A stretch of 28,868 nucleotides of DNA, taken from NCBI GenBank assembly GCA_014885115.2, contig WKLE02005087.1:1-28868 (forward strand). The letters are read 5' to 3'. Shown here piece after piece: positions 1 through 8,772 of the stretch (position 1 is the stretch's first letter; each line of letters opens with the position of its first letter). The notes under the pieces are model-generated. The model was given only the letters and a program-made list of their open reading frames with translations, made no database searches and was not told the origin of the DNA. Source of the stretch: Asterionellopsis glacialis. Lineage: Eukaryota; Bacillariophyta; Plagiogrammaphyceae; Rhaphoneidales; Asterionellopsidaceae. A program made the translations under genes and the position numbers.

Positions 1-1
1 T

Positions 2-2032
2 TGTATACGTCCTGTACAACCCATCGCACAGATCCTAAGAGCTCATTCAGGCAGATTGTCGACACTGTTTGAATTATCACATATTTCCACAGCAGTCCTT
101 GTTGCTTTGGCAGGGGTGATTGCCACTCTGATCTGGAAGGCAGTTAATGGGGAACAAGCCCATTCTTTGGATGCTGCTGGCGTAGCCCTCCTTGCACTTG
201 CAGGTGCCTTGTTGGTACTCCTTGCTGTCGGGATTTTATTCACTATTGTCAGTGCCCATGTTTGGCCAGTTGAGGCAAAGGATCTGTTGCGGGTCCTTGC
301 GGGGCATCCTGGTTCTTTGTTCGAGTTGGCCAACAAGTGCAATCGCTGTGGGGTAAGTTAATAGTTACATGTACCATATTGCGTGCTCTTGAATCTATAT
401 AGATCATGACTTTGTGTGCTGTATTGTATGCATTGGCATGTTCAATTAGCTCACTGTCTCTGCACTTTCTCAATTTCCTATTCAAACACAAAGCGTGATT
501 TCTGGAGCATCAAGTCTAAGCTGTTTTGGGGAGAAAGATCTTTGATTCTTACGAGCGAAAAATCCGTGAGGGATGTGCTGCTTTACGGCGATGTCTTTGA
601 ACGCACCATGCCAAATGCTGACGCGTCCGTTACATCCTGCCATACTGTTTTGGGTGCACCGGGTGGTGGCAGTGCCAAGTGGAAGCGTCTTCGCACAGTC
701 TGTAGCCCCTTCTTTGATAGGGCTGAGTTTGAAAATCGTACACAAGACGCGATTGATCATAGCATTGCTGCAGTGAAGGCTGCCATCAAAAATTCACCCC
801 CGGATGGAATTGAATACTTCCAGCTCATTAACCGTCTCGTTGTTGAGATCCATCTTCTTCTCATCCTTGGAGTTAAAACGGTGGCAGAGGAGGGCATGGT
901 GGTTCAAAATCCCATGGTAGAAAAGGGGGAAGAGAATGACACTGTCGTGCTTGCTGATGCCATTGACGATTCTCTCAACATTGGGATGCAAGGTCATTCG
1001 CCTTCTTATACCAGCAGTGATTTTGCCCCACTCCTAAACTATTTGACTGAACGACTCCAGTTGCCTGCTTCAGAACTTGGAGGGATTGAGCGGATCCTTT
1101 GTGAGGCACAGAAGCAGGGAGAAGTTACATCGATTGAGAGGTTACACAATTTGTGCATGTTCATGATTGCCTTGGCTCCATCCCCTGCTTCCTTTTGGTT
1201 GACAACTCATGTCTTTCAAGAGAAGAGTCTTTTGAAGGACATTCGTGAGGAGGCAGACAATGGCATTTTTACCAATTTGTCCTGTTGTTTTAAGGAGACA
1301 CTGCGTATGTACGCTCCAGTTCCAATCATGATTCAGCGTTATGTTGTCAACGAGGAAACAGCCAATCATGTGTGGTAAGTGTGAAAGAAGTTTGTCTTTT
1401 CATTAGAACTGCAGTTTCTATTGCTCATTTATGAATCATATTATTCTAGTCTTCTTGAAGGATCGATGGCGCTCAAGAAGGGTGATCATGTTGTCATTCC
1501 TACCATTATCATGCAGAATGATCCTAGTATTTGGGTCAAGCCTGATGAATTTCGTCCAGAGAGATGGGATGATGGCGAGGTCATTAGTTCGCTTAAGAAC
1601 AACAAGGATCTCAAAATGAAGATGCGCCGAGGCTCTGGCGTAGAGAAACGCCCAGTGGCTCAAGAAAGAGAAGTGATGAAAGCGCGTTATTTCCCATTTG
1701 GTATGGGACAGCATACTTGCCTTGGACAGCCCTACGCTGTTTGGCTTACCATGACCATTGCTTCCACCATCATTAACAACTTCGATGTGGAGCTCTCGGA
1801 CCCTGAAGGAATCATGGAGCAGACGCCGTCTTACAAGCGCATTCGTGATCATATTTATAGCTTCCCCAAACACCCTCTCAAGGCTAAGATCACAGCCGTC
1901 AGCGAAGAAGGTGGTGCACGTCGTTCAATGGTTTTCCGCAAGTCAATGTCCACTGGGATCAATCGATTCTCAATGTTTGTTGGAGGGGATTCATTGGCCA
2001 TTCTGCAAGCTATGGAGGAAGAGGAAGATTAG
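2..2032 (+). CDS. Cytochrome P450, 5' end missing (three visible exons)
   Basis: Heme-thiolate monooxygenase-fold protein, probably membrane-anchored. Visible exons are 2-352, 494-1374 and 1450-2032; the introns (353-493, 1375-1449) start GTAAGT and end AG, and the reading frame continues across both. Before the first intron lie two hydrophobic segments (about 90-160 and 165-255), suggesting an N-terminal anchor. Exon 2 ends with the K-helix E-x-x-R motif (KETLRMY). Exon 3 has the PERF-like FRPERW and the heme-binding loop FPFGMGQHTCLGQ with its cysteine ligand. The I-helix reads ALAPSPASFW, without the usual acidic-Thr pair; it resembles CYP7/CYP8-type enzymes (family knowledge). No in-frame ATG occurs between base 2 and the first intron, so the start lies in an exon outside the window or the frame enters through an acceptor near 50-54. 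About 604 codons are visible. P450 identity is firm; substrate unknown. Confidence 0.9.
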
Positions 2033-2460
2033 TTCTCAGGCAGAAGAGTGGCTGGTGGTGAAAGTGGGGATGCCACGCCATGAGTTAGCGATTGTTTTTT
2101 CACATGTTTGGAGGTAGTGGGGCTCTAAAGTGTGGGGCAACAAATGGAAGTGGATATGACGGAAGAACATTAAAGTTATGGGCGGATCAACATGAGAGCG
2201 TGGCTTAGTATGGTAAGGATGTATAGTTCATGGACTTACATTATTTAAATTAATATAGTGGAAGAAGCAGAAGAGAGTACCTCTCTAGAGAATAGAGTCT
2301 TCCAACATTGTAACACTGACGAGTTTGCTGAAATGTATCTTTTGAGGCACATAAGCACGTAGGAATCCAGTATGGTACGAAATGTGAAAAAATGATTTTT
2401 AGTAGAGATGTATTCAACTCCATCACACCAGCCCTGCGTGAACTTGTGAAGTCAGTGGGG
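2033..2460. other. Spacer between P450 and transposon remnant
   Basis: Likely P450 3' UTR followed by spacer. The open frames here overlap the P450 tail or have no recognisable motif. I see no RNA gene. Confidence 0.5.
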
Positions 2461-2500
2461 TAGGCGTGATGGAAATAACGTGAATTCACGTGAATTTTCA
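2461..2500. repeat. Left terminal/subterminal repeat of hAT remnant
   Basis: AGGCGTGATGGAAA (2462-2475) is followed by two overlapping palindromic motifs: GTGAATTCAC, then TTCACGTGAA. It pairs as an inverted repeat, 13 of 14 bases, with TTTCCATAACGCCT at 3932-3945. Confidence 0.5.
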
Positions 2501-2550
2501 GTAGGTACTAAAGTAGTATGCAACGAGACAGGCAAAGGGGCATTACTAGG

Positions 2551-3177
2551 TTAGAAGTCCATAGTAAATAGGTCCTGGCCTGTATTGATGCAGGCCAGGA
2601 CCTTCTCATCAAGATCAGGAAGTCCAGAAAGCTCAAGAGGCAAAGCATCCTCCATTTTCTTAGTCAAAGTAGGGTAATGTTTGCGAAGTACTTCCAGATT
2701 CTGCTTCACAAACATGATGCCGGAAGTAACCTCCTCACCCAATGTGAGGATCTGGGCAGCAATGCTCCAAATTCTTTCCGATGGCGCAGATGCTGCAGGG
2801 ATAGACAAGTAGGCATGAGCCACCCAAGCCACTATAAGAATTTGGTTCTCACTCTCCTTCACTTTCCACCACTCTAGTAGATTGGTGTAGTTGCCATCAG
2901 CATCCCTGATGCCCGTACCTTTCATCTTAAGGTAGAGAGCAAGCTGCCTCTCACATTCAATCCTGATTGTGTTATCATCATCCTTCTTTGGGGCTGCCAC
3001 TTCACCACTACTCCTCCTATCCATCCCACCAAACATGAGATCAACCGTCTTAGGGCGTTTTGCAGGAGGCTTCTGACTGCCCTCCTTCTCCTTCTTCTCT
3101 TCGCCTTCCGATTCCGCCTGCTTCCTTGCCTCTGTAGAATCCTTCTTATTGTTCCTCCTCTTGTACTCCTTCACCAT
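2551..3177 (-). pseudogene. hAT transposase C-terminal dimerisation domain fragment
   Basis: The reading frame opens with a Lys/Glu-rich stretch and then runs into the hAT dimerisation domain. The diagnostic pieces are LLEWWKVKE, followed by AYLSIPAASAPSERIWSIA and the SGIMFVKQNLEVLRKHYP end; these are the LEWW, SIPA-x-SAPSER and NLE-LR blocks of the family. The complete protein of a hAT element is normally 600-800 residues with an N-terminal BED finger and a split DDE catalytic core; here only about 209 residues from the ATG at 3177 remain. The frame can be extended three codons upstream only with a TTG start. A fragment in this state should not catalyse transposition. It could still be translated as a dimerisation-domain peptide, but nothing here shows that. 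Confidence 0.85.
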
Positions 3178-3299
3178 GGATAACAACGTTGTGGCGGTTT
3201 GGTTGCAGCTGCTGTCCCACTGCCATTGCCATCAGAGTTGGAGTTGGAATCGGACGAAGTCGGCTTTAATGCTGCGGCTGCAGCATCGTCACCAGCCAT
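3171..3299 (-). pseudogene. Putative N-terminal ORF of the same hAT transposase
   Basis: A 42-codon frame from ATG at 3299 encodes an Ala/Ser/Asn/Gly-rich peptide (starts MAGDDAAAAALKP, ends CYPW). It stops at 3171-3173, inside the start of the dimerisation-domain frame but out of phase with it. Such low-complexity starts are common before the BED finger of hAT proteins. The simplest reading is that an internal deletion joined the beginning of the gene to its end out of frame. That is an inference; no catalytic-core sequence remains to prove it. Confidence 0.4.
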
Positions 3300-3741
3300 G
3301 ATATTTTTTAGTTTGAAGTTGAATTGAGGTGCTGGGGGGATTTATGGCAGGATGTGCCATGAATGAACTCTGTGGAAATATTAGACAGGATACCGTGGCA
3401 GCAATGGAATAGGGCAGCCTCAGAAGGCATGTTGCTGATGTACGGTGCATCAAACATACAGAACGTGGAGGGATGCAGCACGTGCTGATTCGCCGGGGCG
3501 TGTGCCGATTCGCCAGGCATGCGGCCGGAGCCAATGAGGCATGTGTCCATCAAATCTTCAAGAGTTATTTGTGCGGTTGCAAGAGGTCCTGAGCGCTGAG
3601 TTGGTCGAGTGCTTGATGTTCATCGCCTAATTTTCGCTTAGCTTTGCCATTGTTGAAGTGCTTAGAAGAGTGGAGATGGGAGATTGAAGCGTCTGAAATA
3701 CTTTTTACGATGGAATAGGTAGTGTATTGTGAAAGGTTGGA

Positions 3742-3784
3742 GGATCAGCATTAGAACATCCAGGATCAGCATTTAGAACATCCA
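3742..3784. repeat. Tandem duplication of a 21/22-bp unit
   Basis: GGATCAGCATTAGAACATCCA (3742-3762) is followed at once by the same unit with one extra T (3763-3784). It lies within the right part of the transposon remnant. Confidence 0.85.
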
Positions 3785-3819
3785 AGAACAAAAACCTTGT
3801 AAGACACTTATTGTACATT

Positions 3820-3970
3820 ATCATGCGTGAAATGGAAATTCACGTGATGTTAACAGTAGATTCCTACGTTATGAAATCACGCGTTATTAACATGAAGAGG
3901 TGTCCCGTGATGGAAACTATTTCACGACCACTTTCCATAACGCCTTCACGTGAATTCACACAGCGTGATC
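3820..3970. repeat. Right subterminal repeat cluster of hAT remnant
   Basis: This stretch contains several copies of short motifs also present at the left end: AAATTCACGTGA at 3836-3847, CGTGATGGAAA at 3906-3916, TTTCCATAACGCCT at 3932-3945, and TTCACGTGAATTCAC just after. The copies are in both orientations, as expected for transposase-binding subterminal repeats (inference). Confidence 0.5.
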
Positions 3971-4027
3971 CATCCCTATGACATCATAAAATCTTTGCAT
4001 GCATAAAGTATACTACTTAGCATCAAC

Positions 4028-4279
4028 ATGAAGTTGTTATTGTCGTCGTCATTATTCAGCCTCATCACCGCTTCTTCAGTGTCGACCAATCGAGTTGTTA
4101 ATCCCTCTAGGATTACCTTCGACGGTCTTGGTCGGATTGACAATGATTCTCTATCATTTTCTCTCCATAGTAATGCACCAACCTCTAGAACAATGCAGCA
4201 AATGTACTGGTTGTCAAATATTTGGTCCCCACGCGGTACAGATTGTACTCCTACGAGTTTTCTTTTACATGGGAACTAG
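4028..4279 (+). CDS. Doubtful small ORF with signal-peptide-like start
   Basis: An 83-codon ATG frame begins MKLLLSSSLFSLITASSVS, which has the charge, hydrophobic core and small residues of a signal peptide. The rest shows no recognisable domain. The context, just beyond the right end of the transposon remnant, leaves three options: a small secreted protein, the first exon of a gene broken by the insertion, or chance. A GTAAGT sits at 4282-4287, only 3 bases past the stop, so a spliced form in another frame is possible. There is no other support. Confidence 0.3.
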   Translation: MKLLLSSSLFSLITASSVSTNRVVNPSRITFDGLGRIDNDSLSFSLHSNAPTSRTMQQMYWLSNIWSPRGTDCTPTSFLLHGN

Positions 4280-4553
4280 TAGTAAGTAAGATTTTTTACC
4301 ATTCACATCGGTTTCATTGAATTCCACTACTTAGTCATTTAATCGTCATGGTGAGCATCTTTAATCAGCAACATCAATACTATCTAGTACCTGAAAGTAT
4401 GATCATTTTCATGCGAGAACCATGCAGACCATGAACATCTTCCAGAAAGAGATTGTACCAATACATGACCAATACATGCTGCCCCTAGAAGCCTCAAGCT
4501 TCAATACCAGAGGAGTAACGTTAAACAGGGCCGAGAAAATTATTATTATTATT

Positions 4554-6191
4554 TCACCTAAGCGAGGACAAGGAATTCCAGTACTCAATATCACTTTCTC
4601 CGATTGAGTTTGAGAAATCTAAATCATCTTTGGTATTTTCGCGAATAGCTGTTGCAACAATCATACTGTCGACAAGATCAAGCACATTCGAATTGGACAT
4701 GCTAGCAAACTTGGCAATGAAGGATGCAAACTCTCCAAAATCAAGTCGCTGGTCTCCGTCCTCATCAAAATTGTAAATTACTGATATGGTTTCCTCAACT
4801 GTGTTGTAGAGATCTGTTTTCTCCTGAAATTTTCTGCATAGAAATGAATATTGTTTGCTATAAGAAATTTTATGCAATACCAAATCAGAATTACCATAAC
4901 AAAATTGGCATTTCTTTTTACTTACCGTAAGGCCAACAGAAGCTCTTGAAAGTCGATCGAACCATCTTGGTCAAGATCCCATAAAGTGAAAAGCGTGTAC
5001 AACTTGCTATACTCGATTTCATTTAAGCTCTCCTTTTCATCCTCGTGAGAGCTCATATCAATCAGCTGCCTGAGAGAATCGTCCATCGAAAAGACGTTAT
5101 TTACATGTTCGGCCGATGGACTTTCTTCTTTTCGGATTTGTGTAGCGGCTGACCGAGTCATTGCATCGGCAACATCTTCAAACTTGATGTCATTAGGCGA
5201 CGCTGCTACAACATTCAAAATAAGCTTCGTAAATCCCATATAATCAAGGACCTTTGACTCATCGTTCTCATCAAACATAAGGAGAGAAGTCACTGCCGCT
5301 TTGTTTACTCCTTCCAAATTTTCTGTAAGTTTGTAGAGGCCCACGACCACATCCTTAAAATCAATCACTCCAACCTTATTAACATCAAACACCTCAAACA
5401 GAACCATCATTCGTTCATCTGCTAGACCTTTCCGATATACATATTCCTTTTTTGCAATGTCGACTGCATCTTCCGAAGACATCGAATCATCTGCTGTCGC
5501 CTCGTTTCGATATTTATTATCGACTGAAAAAATATTTTCCATAATCATCATTTCTGCAATTTCAGCAGATGTACAATCAATTGCATCTGCAAGACTTTGA
5601 ACAAGTGTTCCAAATTCGTTTATATCAAGTTTTCCATCTCCATCCGTATCACATGTAACAACTCGATCAATCGCATCATTTAAGGCTTCCACAAAAGTTG
5701 ATACTCCTTGTACTCTTCTCAATCCTAAAGCAAGCTCTCGTCCATCAACATTACGGTCATTATTTGTATCAAGAAGGTCAAATAAAGTTTCAATCTTTTC
5801 TTTTGGCTTCATGGCAACAAGTGAATTTAGTAATTCCAGTTGGGATTGCAACTCAAGAATCTGGAATTCAATGGCAGATCTCTTAATCTTCCAAGGACAA
5901 GATATCATAGAAAGTTTCCATAGTATTGGTTAGTTCACATATTTTAAAATGAATAATCATGGGTCTGAAAAATTCTAATTCATTGGATAAGCAAGACATA
6001 ACAACATCACGAAGCAGAGTATATTGATATAGAACGACTACACGACTACTTACTTGAACATAATCAGTCGCTGATTTTGGCATGGCACATTTAAGTGATT
6101 CTTCTGCAAGTATAGAAGCTCGACGCATTGATTGGTGCCTTTTAGCGAAATTAGACCCACTGCTTCTGTGTGTATTCTCCGCCATTCTCAT
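4554..6191 (-). CDS. Six-EF-hand calcium-binding protein (three exons)
   Basis: Probably a cytosolic calcium sensor or buffer; no enzymatic domain is seen. Exons are 6191-6054, 5887-4926 and 4833-4554, with GTAAGT...AG introns of 166 and 92 bp, giving 459 residues. Four loops are canonical: residues 86-97 (DTNNDRNVDGRE), 126-137 (DTDGDGKLDINE), 350-361 (DLDQDGSIDFQE) and 390-401 (DEDGDQRLDFGE). Two in the middle are degenerate: 214-225 has Val at loop position 5, and about 252-264 has an extra residue and lacks the final Glu. The layout is three EF-hand pairs, the last split by the second intron. The start is chosen at MRMAEN. An in-frame ATG at 6428 would add 79 residues, including an Asn run encoded by a trinucleotide repeat that looks like 5' UTR. 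Confidence 0.85.
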
Positions 6192-6661
6192 ATGATCAAT
6201 TGGAAAGTAGTGCTTGTATGTTGTGGAAAGATGCAAGAAGCGACGGAACAATTTGTTGTTGTTGTTGTTGTTCCTGTTGTCGTTTTCGGAACAATATAAA
6301 ATACTCCCGACACTGATTTGAGATTGTGATAAAAGATATGTGCCCCGCAAACGTGAAGCGCGAACAACAGCGAAATATACCACCCTTTTTTTTGCTAACG
6401 TAGCTCCGTACCTGGACTGGTACCCCACTTTTTTAGCAACACTCCCCCAATAGTTTAGTTCAGGTCTAAAAGAGTCTAGACTATTACTTCTTATCTAGAT
6501 TATTTTTTGAAAACGAGGAATACTGGTACCTGTACACAATTTCTTTTGAAAAGGATCAAATTACCAATGTGGACAGCTTTTACAAATCATGTTAGGACTA
6601 CATTCAAGATTAAAATTGATTCAAACTAAATAATGACAAAGCATCGTGTTTCTTCTTTTTT
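6192..6661. other. Spacer with (TTG)6 microsatellite
   Basis: Probable 5' UTR and promoter of the EF-hand gene, then spacer up to the 3' end of the ankyrin/J-domain gene. A TTG run lies near 6253-6271. No other gene is seen. Confidence 0.5.
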
Positions 6662-8209
6662 TTAATCTTCCTTTTTGGGCCACAAAAGATATGCGCTACA
6701 AGTGTATTCCACGCTACACACACTTTCACAGTGTTTCTTAATGAAATGAACCAACTTTTTGCATTTATAGGCTTTGTGGTTGGGTATAGTTTCTCCGGGG
6801 TAGGATTTGCCATAGAGACGTGCAAGTCGATCCATGGGTAAACCATTTTGGCGATAATTTGAAGATTGAAGTAAACGATTTAATCTAATACCAAAAAGTA
6901 CAATTTCGTCCTCTTGCTTTGAACATTGGAGTGTCTTACTTTCCCAATTGTTTTGTTGATTTTCTCCGTTCGTTAACAACAAGGGACATTCTACCAAATT
7001 ACGATTCCTTGTCCGTTGCCGAACGGTTATATCGTATCGATCAGGATCAGTCCACCAATCCCGCAGTAACGCATAAGCAGAATGAAGTTCAAACCAGCGC
7101 AATAATTTCTCTGACGATGAATTGGAGGAGGAAGATGATGATCCTTCAATATGTTCATTTTTTGATGTCTCCAACACTGCTTTGTCAGGATGATATTGTC
7201 GTGCTAACTCGATATAAGCCCTTCGAACCTGAGCCAGGGAAGGCGGACTGGGCAGTTGCTCCTCTAGTTGTTCCCTTGAACTTTCATAATTATTGATCTG
7301 TACAGAGGACGAAGAAAAAGAATCTTCTACTGTCAATCCTAGCAACTTGACAGAATCTCTCCATTCTTTGGAAGCATATTTTCGTACCCATTTTGCAGCA
7401 TTAGGTTTTCCTGATCTTTCTGCACAATCAGCTGCGGTATTGCCATCTTCATCGACATTCTCATCTACTAAATGGAAATGAGAAATCAAATACTGCAAGA
7501 TTGGTACATTTCCGCCATAAGCTGCCTTATGCATGGGTGTTTGACCATGACCATTTGGTATCGTCCACTTGATACCATTTTGGGTTAAAAAGCAAGCAAT
7601 TTTTTTTAGATTAGATGTAACCTTCTCCTTGTATAATAATGGAAGATTGGCTTCGTCGGTGCTATTGTTGATTTTGTTATCATTGTCGGAAGAAGAGGAG
7701 GAGGAAATTGATACTGCTGCTGCAGCATCTGCAAATGTAGGGCATAATGCAGTCCAATGAGCAATACCACACCCCCATGAATTGATTCGATGCAAGTTCG
7801 CACCTAATTCATGTAGTATTCGAACAGTGTCATAATGACCACGCCATGCAGATAATTCAAGTGGTGTGACACCCTTTCTTTCATCACGATAGGAAGGGAT
7901 ATTTGGATCTGCTTTATATGTTTCAATTAAAAGTCGACAAAGTTTTGCGTGACCATTCCGTGCTGCCCAATGAAGGGGTGTCCGACCTTTCGAATCAAGT
8001 TGATGAATGCCAACTTTAGCATACGAGATGCTACAACTGCTATTATCGTCGTCATCCGATGATGATATATCAGCCGCAAGTAGTAAAGTTACAATCGAGT
8101 TCGAATCACCCAATCCTGCAGCATGATGAAGGGGGTATTTGACCGATGTCATAGTACTAGCAGCACAGCTTGTAGATTGGAATTGGGATGATAAAGTTGC
8201 ACTTGTCAT
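6662..8209 (-). CDS. Ankyrin-repeat / DnaJ-domain protein
   Basis: Single-exon gene, 515 residues. Ankyrin-like repeats occupy the N-terminal half, with recognisable units near residues 25-47, 74-106 (KGRTPLHWAARNGHAKLC), 112-143 and 221-260 (HGQTPMHKAAYGGNVPIL); a Ser/Asp-rich insertion separates the early group from the last. A J domain follows at about 320-385: LARQYHPDK carries the His340-Pro341-Asp342 triad that activates Hsp70 ATPase. A Ser-rich insertion (356-366) sits between its helices II and III. The J domain suggests a co-chaperone that brings ankyrin-bound clients to Hsp70 (inference). The C-terminal 75 residues, including LPMDRLARLYGKSYPG and YKCKKLVHFIKKH, weakly resemble a LOTUS/OST-HTH winged helix. 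No signal peptide or membrane segment is seen. Confidence 0.88.
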   Translation of the reverse strand: MTSATLSSQFQSTSCAASTMTSVKYPLHHAAGLGDSNSIVTLLLAADISSSDDDDNSSCSISYAKVGIHQLDSKGRTPLHWAARNGHAKLCRLLIETYKADPNIPSYRDERKGVTPLELSAWRGHYDTVRILHELGANLHRINSWGCGIAHWTALCPTFADAAAAVSISSSSSSDNDNKINNSTDEANLPLLYKEKVTSNLKKIACFLTQNGIKWTIPNGHGQTPMHKAAYGGNVPILQYLISHFHLVDENVDEDGNTAADCAERSGKPNAAKWVRKYASKEWRDSVKLLGLTVEDSFSSSSVQINNYESSREQLEEQLPSPPSLAQVRRAYIELARQYHPDKAVLETSKNEHIEGSSSSSSNSSSEKLLRWFELHSAYALLRDWWTDPDRYDITVRQRTRNRNLVECPLLLTNGENQQNNWESKTLQCSKQEDEIVLFGIRLNRLLQSSNYRQNGLPMDRLARLYGKSYPGETIPNHKAYKCKKLVHFIKKHCESVCSVEYTCSAYLLWPKKED

Positions 8210-8772
8210 GGCAGATCAATTATTGTTAGATTCTAAATTTCAATATTTGCTACTCTAGTTTCGAAGAAAACACTCGCGTTAACTTTCGGCTTGGCGTTAG
8301 AGTTACAACTGGGGAGCATTCGGTCGACAAAATACGATGATCTATAGATTTTTGGTTGCCTTCTATCACTGGTGCAAGCTGAGAACTTGTTTCACTTGGC
8401 AGGTTGTGTCATTTCTTGTCTCTCCATTGGATGATAAAAGGCACACAAAAATAAATGTTCGACTTCAATTTTTTCCTTTCACGCCTCCATTTTCTTCTCA
8501 CAAAAGTCTCCACCCCCCGATGTTCCAAGAAAATTGAGGTTTTAGTGAGTATGAGGCCACCCATTTTTTATAGTAACGTCTGTCCATGGACTCTCATGTT
8601 TCAACCTCCCTCCGCCAATCGAGAAACCAGAAAGCCCCCCAAAATTTGAAAATCCGAAAGTTTACCGTACCCCGGACAGAATCAATAGAGTCTATCGTGC
8701 TGAAAGTGAAGTCGGTTTTTTCATCTCGCCCTTCCAAAGAACACAGCGAAAGGTGATGTATATTTCACCACC
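8210..8772. promoter_or_regulatory. Divergent intergenic region, shared promoter candidate
   Basis: 563 bp between two head-to-head genes (ankyrin/J-domain on minus, methyltransferase on plus). It must hold both upstream regions, but I recognise no specific box. The small open frames in it have no coding signature. Confidence 0.5.

Larger units (their letters stand above)
2461..3946 (-). mobile_element. Decayed hAT-family DNA transposon, approximate limits
   Basis: The core evidence is a minus-strand ORF (2551-3177) with the hAT C-terminal dimerisation signature. The limits are set by an imperfect inverted repeat: AGGCGTGATGGAAA at 2462-2475 against its reverse complement with one mismatch at 3932-3945. 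TCACGTGA palindromes and CGTGATGGAAA copies lie inside or near both ends, like the subterminal repeats of hAT elements. I found no clean 8-bp target-site duplication at these limits, so the true ends may differ by tens of bases. No BED zinc finger or catalytic core is visible, so the element looks non-autonomous. Confidence 0.6.

Noticed and set aside
416..493. Upstream part of the large P450 frame starting at 416
   Set aside because: It is intron sequence: a GTAAGT donor at 353 and an AG at 492-493 join the frames, and the translated part before 494 has no P450 similarity.
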